Both the position numbers and the translations under genes were made by a program. A stretch of 64,000 nucleotides of DNA, from positions 3,286,001 through 3,350,000 of the forward strand of contig OX638330.1 in the NCBI GenBank assembly GCA_951812725.1, written 5' to 3'. Source of the DNA: an uncultured Caldilineaceae bacterium. Its GTDB lineage: Bacteria; Chloroflexota; Anaerolineae; Caldilineales; Caldilineaceae. Positions 35,159 to 44,562 of the stretch are shown here, one piece after another. The notes under the pieces were generated by a model that was given only the letters and a program-made list of their open reading frames with translations, was not told the DNA's origin and made no database searches. Every line of letters starts with the position of its first letter. The stretch's first letter is position 1.

Positions 35159-37315
35159 ATGACAAATTCTACGCTTATCATAGACGAACAGTGGTCGCAG
35201 ATTCAACACAAAGCGGGGTTGCCGCAGTTCGCGGCGGCGCTTGGCCTTTTGCGGCATGAGGTAGACGATTTCATTGCCCGTCCGGTCGGTGTGCAGGCGT
35301 TGCCGGGCGGCTATTATCACGACTATTTCTGCCCGCAGCATGCGGTTCAGCTGATTTTTGAGCCTGACTCGCCCACCCTCCATCGCTGCCCCGTGGACGG
35401 GGCGACGTTCAGTGGGGAGCCGTTTGATTCGGCTTGGCGCTGGTCGGTCAACAACAGGCTGGCGGAGTCGGCGTTGCGGCTGGCAGTGTTGTGGAAGCTG
35501 GAGGGCGAGGAGCGAAACCGGCAGCGGGTGCAGGAGATCCTGTTGGGCTATGCTGATGCGTACGATGGGTACAAGGCCTATGGCGGTTGGCGGCCGCAGA
35601 ACCATGGCGTTGCGCAGTTCAGTACGTTGGACGAGGCGGTGTGGTCGATTCCACTGGCGTGGTCTTTCGATCTGATACGATCTACGCTCAGCGATGGGCA
35701 GCAGAATGAGATCGTTGATAAACTGCTGCTGCCGGCAGCGGAGTTTCTGATGGAGCGGCATTTCGGGGGGATCCACAACTTTGCCTGCTGGCACAACGCG
35801 GCCATAGGGACCATCGGGGCTGTGACCGGACGTGAGGCGCTGCTGGACTTCGCGATTGACGGGCAGCATGGCTTTCACACGCAGGCGCGGGAGGGCATCC
35901 TGGCGGACGGGCTGTGGTTTGAGGGCTCGTTCAGCTATCACTTTTATACGGTGGCTGCGCTGCTGTTGCTGGCGAAGGCGACGGCTAATCTGCCGAAGTG
36001 GGATTTACGGGAGCATCCATCACTGGCGGCCGTTCTGCGGGCGCCGGTTCTGTGCGCCTACCCTGAAGGCAGCTTACCGGCGACGAATGACTGCTGGTAC
36101 TTTACAAGCCTGAACGACGACTGCTGCCACGGTGTGCCCAAGGCACCGGCTTTCTACGAGATTGGAAACGCGTGGTTCGACGAGCCGCTTTTCGGCCAGG
36201 TGCTGGGGCGGGCGTATCGACACGGGCCGCGGGAAAGCCTTGACGCGCTTCTGTACGGGGCTACGGAATTGGAGGCGGGGTCGGAAGCGGGTCTGGCGTT
36301 GCCCAGTGTGCAGATGCCGGCCTCGGGTTATACGATTTTGCGTACGCAGCCGGAAGGGAAGGCGGTGCGTTCGGAAGCGACTGAGCAGTATGTTTTCCTC
36401 AAGTACGGGGTGCATGGCGGAGGCCACGGGCACCCTGACAAGCTGGGGCTGACAGTGTATGCCTGCGGCGAACGGCAGTCGCCGGACCTGGGGACCCCTG
36501 GGTATGGGATCGACCTGTTTCAGGGCTGGTACCGTCAAACGGTCAGTCATAATACGGTTGTGCTGGATGGCAAGTCGCAGCCGGCGGGCGCGGGCCGGAG
36601 CATTGCCTTTCGGGCTGACGGGCCGTTTCAGATCGCTGACGCAGCGGTCAGGTGGGGCGAAGGGGCTGTCACAGGTATCGACGCGCCCACTTACGGTGTA
36701 GACAGCGAGGCGCCAGAAGTCTACGATGGGGCCGGAATGCGCCGGGCGGTCCTGGCGCGCGGCGACTATTTTGTGGACATTTTCCTGGTAGACGCGGGGA
36801 GAGAGCGCCGAATTGACTGGATCTTTCGCAATCGCGGCGTGTTGGCGCCGCTTGGGGATGGCATTCCGATTGTGCCGGCAGTACTTGAGGGGGACGGATA
36901 CGAGTACATTGATGATCTCAGCACGCGACCGGCGTACGGTAATATCGCATTGAACTGGCAGTTTGGGGAAACGGGTGTGAAACTGTTCATGGCCGAAATG
37001 GACGAGACGACTCTTTTTGCGGGGCCGGCGCCGGGAAACCCGGCGGAGGATACGCAGGACCTGATGATCCGCCAACGAACTGCGTCGCGTACGGCCTTTA
37101 TCAGCGTATGTCATCCCTACCGTGATATGCCCAGAATTGGCTCTGTCACGTGGCATGGCAGCGACCTGATTGGGGCAGGCTGGGCGGCGTGTACGGTGGA
37201 AGGGTCGGATAAGAAGGATTTGTGGATTGTCCGTTCGCAGTCGGATGTGGAAGTCCCCTCCTGGCTGGGCGACCTGCCGGCCAGCAGCCGCTTCGAATAC
37301 GCTCTGGAGGATTGA
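35159..37315 (+). CDS. Heparinase II/III-family protein (polysaccharide lyase-like)
   Basis: A 718-residue protein with an (alpha/alpha)-toroid N-domain and a beta-sandwich C-domain of the heparinase II/III group, which includes heparin, alginate and other uronate lyases. Diagnostic stretches are RHFGGIHNFACWHNAAIG (toroid catalytic face, His and Asn), WFEGSFSYHFYTV with its Tyr, and HGGHGHPDKLGLTVYACG with the sandwich His cluster. No signal peptide is seen, so it may act on imported oligosaccharides. The stop codon is three bases from the next gene (DegT aminotransferase), indicating one operon. The start at 35159 has a weak ribosome binding site. Substrate not predictable. Confidence 0.88.
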   Translation: MTNSTLIIDEQWSQIQHKAGLPQFAAALGLLRHEVDDFIARPVGVQALPGGYYHDYFCPQHAVQLIFEPDSPTLHRCPVDGATFSGEPFDSAWRWSVNNRLAESALRLAVLWKLEGEERNRQRVQEILLGYADAYDGYKAYGGWRPQNHGVAQFSTLDEAVWSIPLAWSFDLIRSTLSDGQQNEIVDKLLLPAAEFLMERHFGGIHNFACWHNAAIGTIGAVTGREALLDFAIDGQHGFHTQAREGILADGLWFEGSFSYHFYTVAALLLLAKATANLPKWDLREHPSLAAVLRAPVLCAYPEGSLPATNDCWYFTSLNDDCCHGVPKAPAFYEIGNAWFDEPLFGQVLGRAYRHGPRESLDALLYGATELEAGSEAGLALPSVQMPASGYTILRTQPEGKAVRSEATEQYVFLKYGVHGGGHGHPDKLGLTVYACGERQSPDLGTPGYGIDLFQGWYRQTVSHNTVVLDGKSQPAGAGRSIAFRADGPFQIADAAVRWGEGAVTGIDAPTYGVDSEAPEVYDGAGMRRAVLARGDYFVDIFLVDAGRERRIDWIFRNRGVLAPLGDGIPIVPAVLEGDGYEYIDDLSTRPAYGNIALNWQFGETGVKLFMAEMDETTLFAGPAPGNPAEDTQDLMIRQRTASRTAFISVCHPYRDMPRIGSVTWHGSDLIGAGWAACTVEGSDKKDLWIVRSQSDVEVPSWLGDLPASSRFEYALED

Positions 37316-37318
37316 GGT

Positions 37319-38578
37319 ATGAGTGACAGTGTGAGCAAGCTGGCCCTGCATGGCGGCAGCCCAGTGCGGGAGGCGCCTTTGCCGGCGCGCGGGCACATTG
37401 GGAGCGAGGAGAAGGAGGCGATCAGCGCGTACGTGGACAAGGTACTTGCCACGGGGACGCTCGGCGCGTACCAGGGCGAGGAGGAGGAGGCGTATTGCGC
37501 GGCGTTTGCTGAGCAGTTGGGGGGCGGTTACGCGGACGCGGTCAGCTCAGGATCGGCGGCGGTCTACGTGGCGCTGCTGGCGCTGGAACTGGAGGCGTTC
37601 AGCGAGGTCATCATCGGGCCCTTTACGGACCCGGGTGGGATGATGCCGATCCCTTTGCAGAGCATGATTCCGATGATCGCGGATTCTGCGCCGGACAGCT
37701 ACAACACGGGACCGGAGCAGGTTGAGGAACTGCTTTCGCCGCGGACGAGCGCGATTATCGTACCGCATATCGCGGGCGAGCCGGCCGATATTGGCGGGAT
37801 CATGGAGTTGGCGGGACGGCATGGCATTCCGGTGATTGAGGACTGTGCGCAGGCGCACGGGGCGCGGTACAAGGGGCAGCTGGCCGGGAGCTTCGGCGAC
37901 TTGTCGGCCTTTTCGACGATGTCGGGAAAGCACCATAGTTCGGGGGGCCAGGGCGGGATGGTCTTCACGCGGGACGAGGCGCTTTACCAGTCGGTGCGAC
38001 GGATGGCCGACCGGGGCAAGCCCCATTTTTTGCCTGAGGGCGCGACGAATATGCAGGCTACGTTGAACTTCAACCAGACGGACCTGGCGGCGGCGGTGGG
38101 GCTGGTGCAGTTGCGTAAACTGCCAGGGATGGTTGAGCGCAGGCGGGCAATCGTTGGCCAGTTAATCGAAGGCACGGCTGATCTGGAGATGATCGCGATG
38201 CGGCAGACTGGGCCGGAGATCGAATCCAGCTATTGGTTTCTGCAGGTGGCGTTTTACCCGGAGCGGGCGGCGTGTGACAAGGAGACTTTCTGCGAGAGTC
38301 TGCGGGCGGAAGGGCTGCCGGTGACGGACGACTATCGGTACGGGATGCCACACCGTCAGTCGTGGTATACGGAGCGGCGGGTCTTTGGCAGCAGCGGCTA
38401 CCCTTGGGCCAGCCCTTTATACAAGGGCGATCCTAATCGCGGATTTCCATGCCCCAACGCGCAGGCGATGCTGAGAAGCCATTTCACGTTTTCCTTGCAC
38501 GAGAACTGGAGTACGCGGGAGATTGACGACGTGATCGCCATATTCCAGAAGGTGACATCTGCCTATCGGGCCGGCTGA
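37319..38578 (+). CDS. DegT/DnrJ/EryC1/StrS-family protein, second copy
   Basis: A 419-residue PLP-fold protein, same length as the one at 15810 but clearly divergent from it. The motifs SSGSAAVYVAL, IEDCAQAHGARY and STMSGKHHSSGGQGG place the PLP-binding Lys at 204. The region that normally shows the DegT substrate loop is intact, so the enzyme is probably an active keto-sugar aminotransferase. It begins three bases after the lyase-like gene and converges with a Gfo/Idh/MocA gene 23 bp downstream. Confidence 0.9.
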   Translation: MSDSVSKLALHGGSPVREAPLPARGHIGSEEKEAISAYVDKVLATGTLGAYQGEEEEAYCAAFAEQLGGGYADAVSSGSAAVYVALLALELEAFSEVIIGPFTDPGGMMPIPLQSMIPMIADSAPDSYNTGPEQVEELLSPRTSAIIVPHIAGEPADIGGIMELAGRHGIPVIEDCAQAHGARYKGQLAGSFGDLSAFSTMSGKHHSSGGQGGMVFTRDEALYQSVRRMADRGKPHFLPEGATNMQATLNFNQTDLAAAVGLVQLRKLPGMVERRRAIVGQLIEGTADLEMIAMRQTGPEIESSYWFLQVAFYPERAACDKETFCESLRAEGLPVTDDYRYGMPHRQSWYTERRVFGSSGYPWASPLYKGDPNRGFPCPNAQAMLRSHFTFSLHENWSTREIDDVIAIFQKVTSAYRAG

Positions 38579-38601
38579 AAAAGCTGGAGTCGGGGCAAGC
38601 C

Positions 38602-39630
38602 CTACTCATTTCCCCACGGGAACGAATTAATACGCAACTCGCGATCGGCGGCGGGCAGGTCGATGCGGGCGCCTTGGCGCGCATGCGACAGGTGAACGGC
38701 GAAGCCGATTTCGGTGGCGCGGCGGGCTTCTTCGACATCGCAGGCGGTCCTGCCGCCGCTGGCGACGGCGTCGACCAGATCGCGCACGATAGCGGCGCCG
38801 GCGGGGAAATCGCCGACCGGCTGCGGTATATCCAGCGGTAACGGCGGCGCGCCGGCGTCTTGCCATTGCCACGCCTGCAGCCCATCATCCACAATTGACA
38901 GACGTCCCTGGCTGCCGATTACGTCGAAGGCCGGCCGCTGGCTGCCGCCGGGCGTGAAATAGAGTTGGACATCTCCGGCCAGCCCCACCATAAGGCAGCC
39001 CGGCGGGTCCAGATGGCGGCGGGAATCGGGGGCTTCGCCGGGGAGGTTGTCGACATTTCCGCTTACCCATTGCGGTTCGAGATCGCCTACGAGCTGGAGA
39101 GCGGCGTCATACCAGTGACAACCGTGGTTGATCAGGTTGGGGATGCCGTAGATGACCAGCGACTGCAACTGGCCGACGATACCATCGCGCAGCAGTTCGG
39201 CCAGACGGTGGTAGGAGACGAGCCAGCGGCGGTCCAGCCCGAGGGCAAGCGGGACGCCGGCGGCGCGGCAGGCGTCCAGGAGCCGGTCGGCTTCGCTAAG
39301 GCTGGTAACGAGTGGTTTGTCACAGAGGATTCCGCGCACACCGGCAGCGACGGCCTGCTCGATCTGGTCGGCGTGCATCTTTTGACTGGTTGCAACGCAG
39401 AGGATTTCGGGTTTTTCCTGCCGCAGCATGCGGCCAAAGTCATCGTAAGCGGCGACCTGGTCTCCCCAGCAATCTTGAAATGCTTGGCGCGTGTCGGCGC
39501 CGAGGTCGAAGACGGCGACGATTTCGGTATCGGGCACAGCAGCGAACGCGGATGCAAAGTTGTGATTGGCCGGCTTGCGGTCAAGCATACGATGGCAACC
39601 GGCGATAGCGACGCGGCAGGTCTGGCCCAT
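38602..39630 (-). CDS. Gfo/Idh/MocA-family oxidoreductase
   Basis: A 342-residue member with the catalytic motif ILCDKPLVTSL (DKP in place of EKP) and the C-domain segment LINHGCHWYDAALQLVGD. The Rossmann loop is altered: VAIAGCHRMLDRKPANHNF instead of GxGxxG. The ATG at 39630 has AAAGGAG eight bases upstream; an in-frame TTG two codons earlier lacks this spacing. It is a single minus-strand gene convergent with the lyase/DegT operon, and presumably part of the same carbohydrate pathway. Confidence 0.88.
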   Translation of the reverse strand: MGQTCRVAIAGCHRMLDRKPANHNFASAFAAVPDTEIVAVFDLGADTRQAFQDCWGDQVAAYDDFGRMLRQEKPEILCVATSQKMHADQIEQAVAAGVRGILCDKPLVTSLSEADRLLDACRAAGVPLALGLDRRWLVSYHRLAELLRDGIVGQLQSLVIYGIPNLINHGCHWYDAALQLVGDLEPQWVSGNVDNLPGEAPDSRRHLDPPGCLMVGLAGDVQLYFTPGGSQRPAFDVIGSQGRLSIVDDGLQAWQWQDAGAPPLPLDIPQPVGDFPAGAAIVRDLVDAVASGGRTACDVEEARRATEIGFAVHLSHARQGARIDLPAADRELRINSFPWGNE

Positions 39631-39683
39631 GGTCAATTCTCCTTTGGGAGAAACTGCACTGAAGGGGAGGGTGGTGAGCTTCT

Positions 39684-41717
39684 TTAGTTCAACTGGCTTT
39701 GACTAGTGTGATTGGCAATACTGCCATCCTGCAACTCGTATATTTCGGTGGCAAAGTCGTCGCTGGCCGGGTCATGGCTGGCCATCAGTACAGTTATGCC
39801 TTCTTCCTCCACTAATCGGGCGAACAGCTGAAGAATCTGACGGCCGGTTTCGCTGTCGAGATCACTTGTTGGTTCGTCGGCGATCAGCATGGCGGGGCCG
39901 TGGGCGAGGGCGCGGGCGATTGAAAGGCGCTGCTGCTGACCGCCTGACATCTCGAAGGGCCGGTGGTCAGCCCAGCGGCCAAGGCCGACAAGCGAGAGGC
40001 AGTAAGCGGCCCTGCGGCGCCGTTCCGCGGCTGGAAGACCGAGGATACGCAGGGTCATCTCGACATTTTCCTGGGCCGACAGGGTGGGAATAAGGGAGAA
40101 GGCCTGGAAGACGAAGCCGATGTAGAGTTGCCGGAGTTGGGCGCATTCATCGGCGGTCAGAAGGTCGATGTCCTGGCCAAAGAGGGAGACGCGGCCGGCG
40201 GATGGCGTGTCGAGGCTGCCGATCAGGTTGAGGAGAGTCGTTTTGCCGGAGCCGGAGCGGCCGCGGAAGAGGGCGAAGCAGCGCCGGGGAACGACGAGGT
40301 CGATGCCGCGCAGGGCGTGTACAGACTGGTCGCCCACGGCATAGATGCGCTGGAGATCGCTGACTTCGACAAGCGGCCCCCTGTAAAATTCAGAAATATC
40401 CAAAGAGCCGGAAGTTGTGGTATCGCTTTGCGGAAGGGGCTCTGAGGTCCCCAGTTGGGAGCGGGAAGTCCGGGCTCCTTGTTCCCATTGTAGCGTGTCA
40501 CCGTTGCTGCCGGCGGCACCGGGCGCGTCTTCGCCATTACCGGAAGAGGATGCGATATCGCCGGACCAGGGATTGGCGGCCTGCTGAGATGATGGTATGT
40601 CGTCATCCTTACGGGGAGAGGATCGCCAGATACGCCGCCACCAGGGGACGCCGCGATGCGGTGTAGGATCCTGGTCCAATGGGGAAGGGTCGTATTCCGA
40701 TCCTGCACCATCGGCAGGCGAAAGGGCGGATTCGGGCGGCAGAACGAACTGTTCCTGGGCTTGCCGGACGAGGATGCCGTCTTCGACGAGCTGTACGACC
40801 GCACGGCGGCCGATGCCGCGCTGTTCCAGGTATTCGTGCGGCATCTGCAGGCGGCCGACGGAATCGAGGACGACGCGCTCTTCCAGTTGAAGATCGACGT
40901 TATCGTCTGCGGCGACCGGTTCGTCAGCGGTGGGCGCGCTGCTACTCTCGCTGTGTTCTACCTCCTCAAGCAACTGCTCCACAGGCATTCCGCTGCCCGC
41001 CTGACGAACCATTTCAGTGCTGATTTTTCCGTCCCTGATGCCGATTACGCGGTCGACAACGCGGGCGATATCGCGATCGTGGCTGACGATTATGCTGGTG
41101 AGGTTGTAGCGTCGATTCAGTTGGCGGAGGAGCTGCCAGATCTGCTGCGCTGTGACCGAATCCACCTCGCCGGTCGGTTCATCGGCCAAAAGGATCTGGG
41201 GCTGATTGGCGAGGGCGACGGCGATGGCGACCCTTTGCTGCTGGCCGCCGGAAAGCTGTGCCAGGCGATGGTGGCTGTGGCTGAGCAGCCCGACGTCGTC
41301 GAGCAGCTCGCGGGCGCGCTGCGCGGGGGGAGCGGAGCGTTCACTGGCTGCGATCATGGGCAGCTCGACGTTTTCCTGGGCGGTCAGGTAGGGGATCAGG
41401 TTACGCGCGGACTGCTGCCAGACAAAGCCGACGTCGTGCAGCCGATAGTTCTCCAATTCTTTGTCAGGCGCTTTGAGCAGGTTGCGTCCGTTGACGGAGA
41501 TCTGGCCTGCTGAGGGACGGTCGAGGCCGCCGATTATGTTTAGCAGAGAGGACTTTCCGCTGCCGCTGGCGCCAATAATGGCCATCATCTCGCCACGGCG
41601 GATCTCCAGATCAAGACCCTGGAGGGCCACTACTTCGAGCTCTTCGATCTGATAGATTTTGACCAGATTGTCGCAGACGACCAAGGGGGCGTTGTCTGCG
41701 GCGGCAACTTGGGTCAT
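39684..41717 (-). CDS. Double ABC ATPase (MacB/LolD type) with an AbrB-like insert between the two ATPase domains
   Basis: A 677-residue cytoplasmic protein with two complete ABC ATPase domains, third gene of an export operon. Domain 1 (about 15-240): Walker A GASGSGKSS (49-57), signature LSGGQQQRVAIA, Walker B ILLADEPTGEVDS. Domain 2 (about 445-677): GRSGSGKTT, MSGGQQQRLSIARAL, MLIADEPTSDLDS. Between them is a 200-residue linker that contains LDSVGRLQMPHEYLEQRGI..RAVVQLVEDGILVR (about 280-315), which has the look of an AbrB/SpoVT swapped-hairpin motif, followed by a long disordered acidic/Ser-rich tail. The ATG at 41717 follows GGGAG and lies four bases past the permease stop. Both ATPases are expected to work with the single large permease. 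Confidence 0.9.
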   Translation of the reverse strand: MTQVAAADNAPLVVCDNLVKIYQIEELEVVALQGLDLEIRRGEMMAIIGASGSGKSSLLNIIGGLDRPSAGQISVNGRNLLKAPDKELENYRLHDVGFVWQQSARNLIPYLTAQENVELPMIAASERSAPPAQRARELLDDVGLLSHSHHRLAQLSGGQQQRVAIAVALANQPQILLADEPTGEVDSVTAQQIWQLLRQLNRRYNLTSIIVSHDRDIARVVDRVIGIRDGKISTEMVRQAGSGMPVEQLLEEVEHSESSSAPTADEPVAADDNVDLQLEERVVLDSVGRLQMPHEYLEQRGIGRRAVVQLVEDGILVRQAQEQFVLPPESALSPADGAGSEYDPSPLDQDPTPHRGVPWWRRIWRSSPRKDDDIPSSQQAANPWSGDIASSSGNGEDAPGAAGSNGDTLQWEQGARTSRSQLGTSEPLPQSDTTTSGSLDISEFYRGPLVEVSDLQRIYAVGDQSVHALRGIDLVVPRRCFALFRGRSGSGKTTLLNLIGSLDTPSAGRVSLFGQDIDLLTADECAQLRQLYIGFVFQAFSLIPTLSAQENVEMTLRILGLPAAERRRRAAYCLSLVGLGRWADHRPFEMSGGQQQRLSIARALAHGPAMLIADEPTSDLDSETGRQILQLFARLVEEEGITVLMASHDPASDDFATEIYELQDGSIANHTSQSQLN

Positions 41718-41721
41718 GTTG

Positions 41722-44562
41722 TTACTCCCTCTGCCCCATGCGCAGGACCTGGAAGAGATCGCGGCGTGTACTCCAGTAGAGGATGATCGACTGGGACCCC
41801 AAGAGGGCTGTGCCGAAAACGAACGCGAGAATACCGATCTGTACCCAGGCAATGTGGCGTACAAAGGGCGGCAAAGCAAAGATGGGGTCGCCGCTGACGC
41901 GGAAGAAGGGTACAAAGAGGTAGGCGGTGGCGATGCCAATCACGACGCCCCAGAGGACGCCAAAAAGGATGACGCCAAGGTATTCGACGCCGACCATTGC
42001 GAGTACGAGCCGTGTCTTGAGGCCGACGGCGCGCATGACGCTGATCTGTTGCAAGCGGCCCTGAAGAGAGGCATAGGTATAGACCAGGAGACCGAGGCTG
42101 GCAAGCAGGGTAGAGGCGAGGAATCCGACTGACAGTATGCCGTAGAGACCGATGCGCTCAACTCTTTCCTCGTCGAGGGTAAGGAGGGCACGGGCGTCGC
42201 TGACGCGGATTGGAAAGATTCCCATTTCCCCGAGACTTTCGATAATCGTCTGGGGAACGGCGTCATCACGGGTCTTCATCCAGATCTGGTGCAGACTCTC
42301 ATCGCCTACCTGTTCGAACAGGTAGCCCAAATTGCCGACGAATACCTCGGTATCCTCGGGATAGGCGGTAGGAAAGTAGTCGTAAGTGCCTACGATGAGG
42401 AATTCGTGTTCAAAGGAGCCGTAGTTAATTGAAACGTCCAGCTTGGTGGTCTGCCCCTCCAGGAGGCGGCTGCGGCGCAGGAAGTTGCGCGAGACGAGAA
42501 TGCCGTTCGGGTACATTCCGAGTCGATTCATGAGTTCGCCGAGGGAGGCGTAGTTGAAGTCGGACCGATGAAAGGCGACGCGGGGGAAGTCGAACCGATC
42601 GATACCGAGAAAGACGGCGTCGATTTGCCGGGAGACACTGGTCTTGGTCTTGTAAACGGCGACGCGGGTTGCGTCTTCGACGCCGGGGATTTCCAGGTAG
42701 TCAGCGACGGGCAGCAACCAGGCGCTGATCACTTCGGGATCCGGCTCCTCACCGGGGCCCATTGGTCCGCCCATGTCCGGGGGTGGAATGCCCTGCTGGA
42801 AGCGGTAGTCGGCGCCGACCTGGTAGTGGATGCGGTCGGCCAGCCACTGGTCGAGGCTGAGGGCCATAGAGGCGTAGAAGGCGCCAAGGCTGAGGCAGAC
42901 CATTGTCAGGAAGAGGCTGCCGGAGTAGTGTCTGCCCTGGCGATGCAGCTGAGTTAGGCCCATGTAAGCGACAAATGAGCGGAGGCGGTTGCCGAGGCGA
43001 TCCATTGGCCCCATGAGCAGTGGAAAAAGATGGGTCAGCACGAGAGCCGAGGTAAAGACGAAGAGAGAAGGAGTCAGGAGCAGGAGTGGATCGCGAAATG
43101 GATCACCGCTTGGCTCCCAGCCGATGATGCCGAGTGTGCCGCGCTGGCTCAGCTGGCGATAGGCGTACCAGGAGAGTGCAATGAGAGCGCCATCACCGAT
43201 GAGCAGAAGAGTTGTGATGGCGGCGTGGGGACGCGAGCGGCTGCGCAGATGTTGGACGATGCCGCCGCGAGCGGCGCGTAGAGCAGGGAGGGCTCGCGCC
43301 AGCACAAGGAGCAGCAGGGCGAGCCCGATGAGACGCCAGTCGACTTCAAAGAGGGTGGCCGGGATGCCGGCGCGCGGTGTGAAGACTAGAAAACCTGATG
43401 CCAACCCCATGGCGCGGGCCATGATATAACCGGCTCCGAGGCCCAGGGGGATGCCGACTACGAGCAGGAGCAGGGTTTCGAGCAGGATTAGGAAGGCGAC
43501 AAAGCGGCGGCCGGCGCCGCGCGAGGCGAGGATGGCGACCTCTTCCTGTTGAAACTGGGCGGTCACGTGCGAGAGGATCCACAGAAAGAAAAGAAGCAGA
43601 CCCAGGGCAGGCAGGCTGAAGCCGACCAGGAGCGCGGACAGGCTGGCTCTTCGCTGCAGATAGCGGTTCAGTGGCAGCTCTGGCGAGACATCCATCTTGG
43701 TGCCGGGGAAGCGCAGGTCGGCGCGGCTGGGCACAAAGCGCAGACCGTTGGCGACGGAGTCGGCTTGATGGAGATGCATGGTTTCTTCGTCGGGGCTGAG
43801 GTACCAGACGGCGATGCCGGTTTTGCGGCTGATCTCCGGTTCGATTGAGCGGCGATAGACGCTATCGGTGACGAGCAGGAGTTTGCGCCAGGAGATGGTG
43901 GTGGCAGACCAGTAGAAGTCGGAGGGGTCGGAGGGGCTCCAGATTCCGGCAACGGTCATTGGGATTGCGTTGCCGGAGGCGCCCTCGATCATTTGGTAGG
44001 ATTCGCCGACCTGGAATCCCATTTCGGTGGCTTTTTCTTCAAACACCCAGACGTGTACATTGCCGTCGCTACTCTCGGTTCCAAAGGGCAGTCCATCGAC
44101 GATGTCGATGCGTTCGCCGATGTTGGTGACGACGGCGAACTGCACATTTTCGACGATTGTGTTGTCTTTCAGATCGGTGTAGGTTGGGTCGTCTTCCTTC
44201 GGCTGAATGACCATGCCGGGGCTGGCGACATAGGTGAGCGTATCGGCCACGGCGAGGCCGGTCTCTTTTTCGACGATGCGCCGAAAGTCGGTTTCGAGGC
44301 GCAGGGCATTATCCAGCGGGAGGGCGCTGGTCTTGGGCACTATATAGTAGAAGCGCATGGTGAGGGGCGGACGATGGAAGATGGCGCCGACGGAAGCCAG
44401 TTCGTCCTGGAGGAGGAGGTAGCTAACCCCTTGAGAAAAGACGGGAATACTTGCCACCATACCGATGGCGAGGACGATACTCAGCAGGGACAGCAGAGTA
44501 AGGCTGGGCCGACTGATGAGACGGCGCAGCGCAAGGCCGAGAAAGGGGAGACGTGAAGGCAT
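41722..44562 (-). CDS. FtsX/MacB-type ABC transporter permease, 946 aa
   Basis: A large inner-membrane protein with two FtsX-type modules, each with membrane helices flanking extracytoplasmic segments. Helix 1 lies near the N-terminus (LLSLLSIVLAIGMVASIPVFSQG), a first set of helices is around residues 310-480 and another around 505-560; the last four are in the C-terminal 150 residues (GFLASTLLASLGLLVYTYAS, LGVILFGVLWGVVIGIATAY). This fits mechanotransmission exporters such as MacB or LolCE. The ATG abuts the stop codon of the adaptor gene (TAG-ATG), so translation is coupled. Cargo is unknown; lipoprotein, peptide or drug export are possible. Confidence 0.9.
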   Translation of the reverse strand: MPSRLPFLGLALRRLISRPSLTLLSLLSIVLAIGMVASIPVFSQGVSYLLLQDELASVGAIFHRPPLTMRFYYIVPKTSALPLDNALRLETDFRRIVEKETGLAVADTLTYVASPGMVIQPKEDDPTYTDLKDNTIVENVQFAVVTNIGERIDIVDGLPFGTESSDGNVHVWVFEEKATEMGFQVGESYQMIEGASGNAIPMTVAGIWSPSDPSDFYWSATTISWRKLLLVTDSVYRRSIEPEISRKTGIAVWYLSPDEETMHLHQADSVANGLRFVPSRADLRFPGTKMDVSPELPLNRYLQRRASLSALLVGFSLPALGLLLFFLWILSHVTAQFQQEEVAILASRGAGRRFVAFLILLETLLLLVVGIPLGLGAGYIMARAMGLASGFLVFTPRAGIPATLFEVDWRLIGLALLLLVLARALPALRAARGGIVQHLRSRSRPHAAITTLLLIGDGALIALSWYAYRQLSQRGTLGIIGWEPSGDPFRDPLLLLTPSLFVFTSALVLTHLFPLLMGPMDRLGNRLRSFVAYMGLTQLHRQGRHYSGSLFLTMVCLSLGAFYASMALSLDQWLADRIHYQVGADYRFQQGIPPPDMGGPMGPGEEPDPEVISAWLLPVADYLEIPGVEDATRVAVYKTKTSVSRQIDAVFLGIDRFDFPRVAFHRSDFNYASLGELMNRLGMYPNGILVSRNFLRRSRLLEGQTTKLDVSINYGSFEHEFLIVGTYDYFPTAYPEDTEVFVGNLGYLFEQVGDESLHQIWMKTRDDAVPQTIIESLGEMGIFPIRVSDARALLTLDEERVERIGLYGILSVGFLASTLLASLGLLVYTYASLQGRLQQISVMRAVGLKTRLVLAMVGVEYLGVILFGVLWGVVIGIATAYLFVPFFRVSGDPIFALPPFVRHIAWVQIGILAFVFGTALLGSQSIILYWSTRRDLFQVLRMGQRE

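Noticed and set aside
36074..37396. Minus-strand open frame opposite the heparinase-like gene
   Set aside because: Antisense of a gene with good family motifs and operon context.
39684..41939. Start of the double ATPase at 41939
   Set aside because: Would overlap the permease gene by 220 bp and give a Ser/Pro-rich N-terminus; the ATG at 41717 has a ribosome binding site and follows the permease stop.
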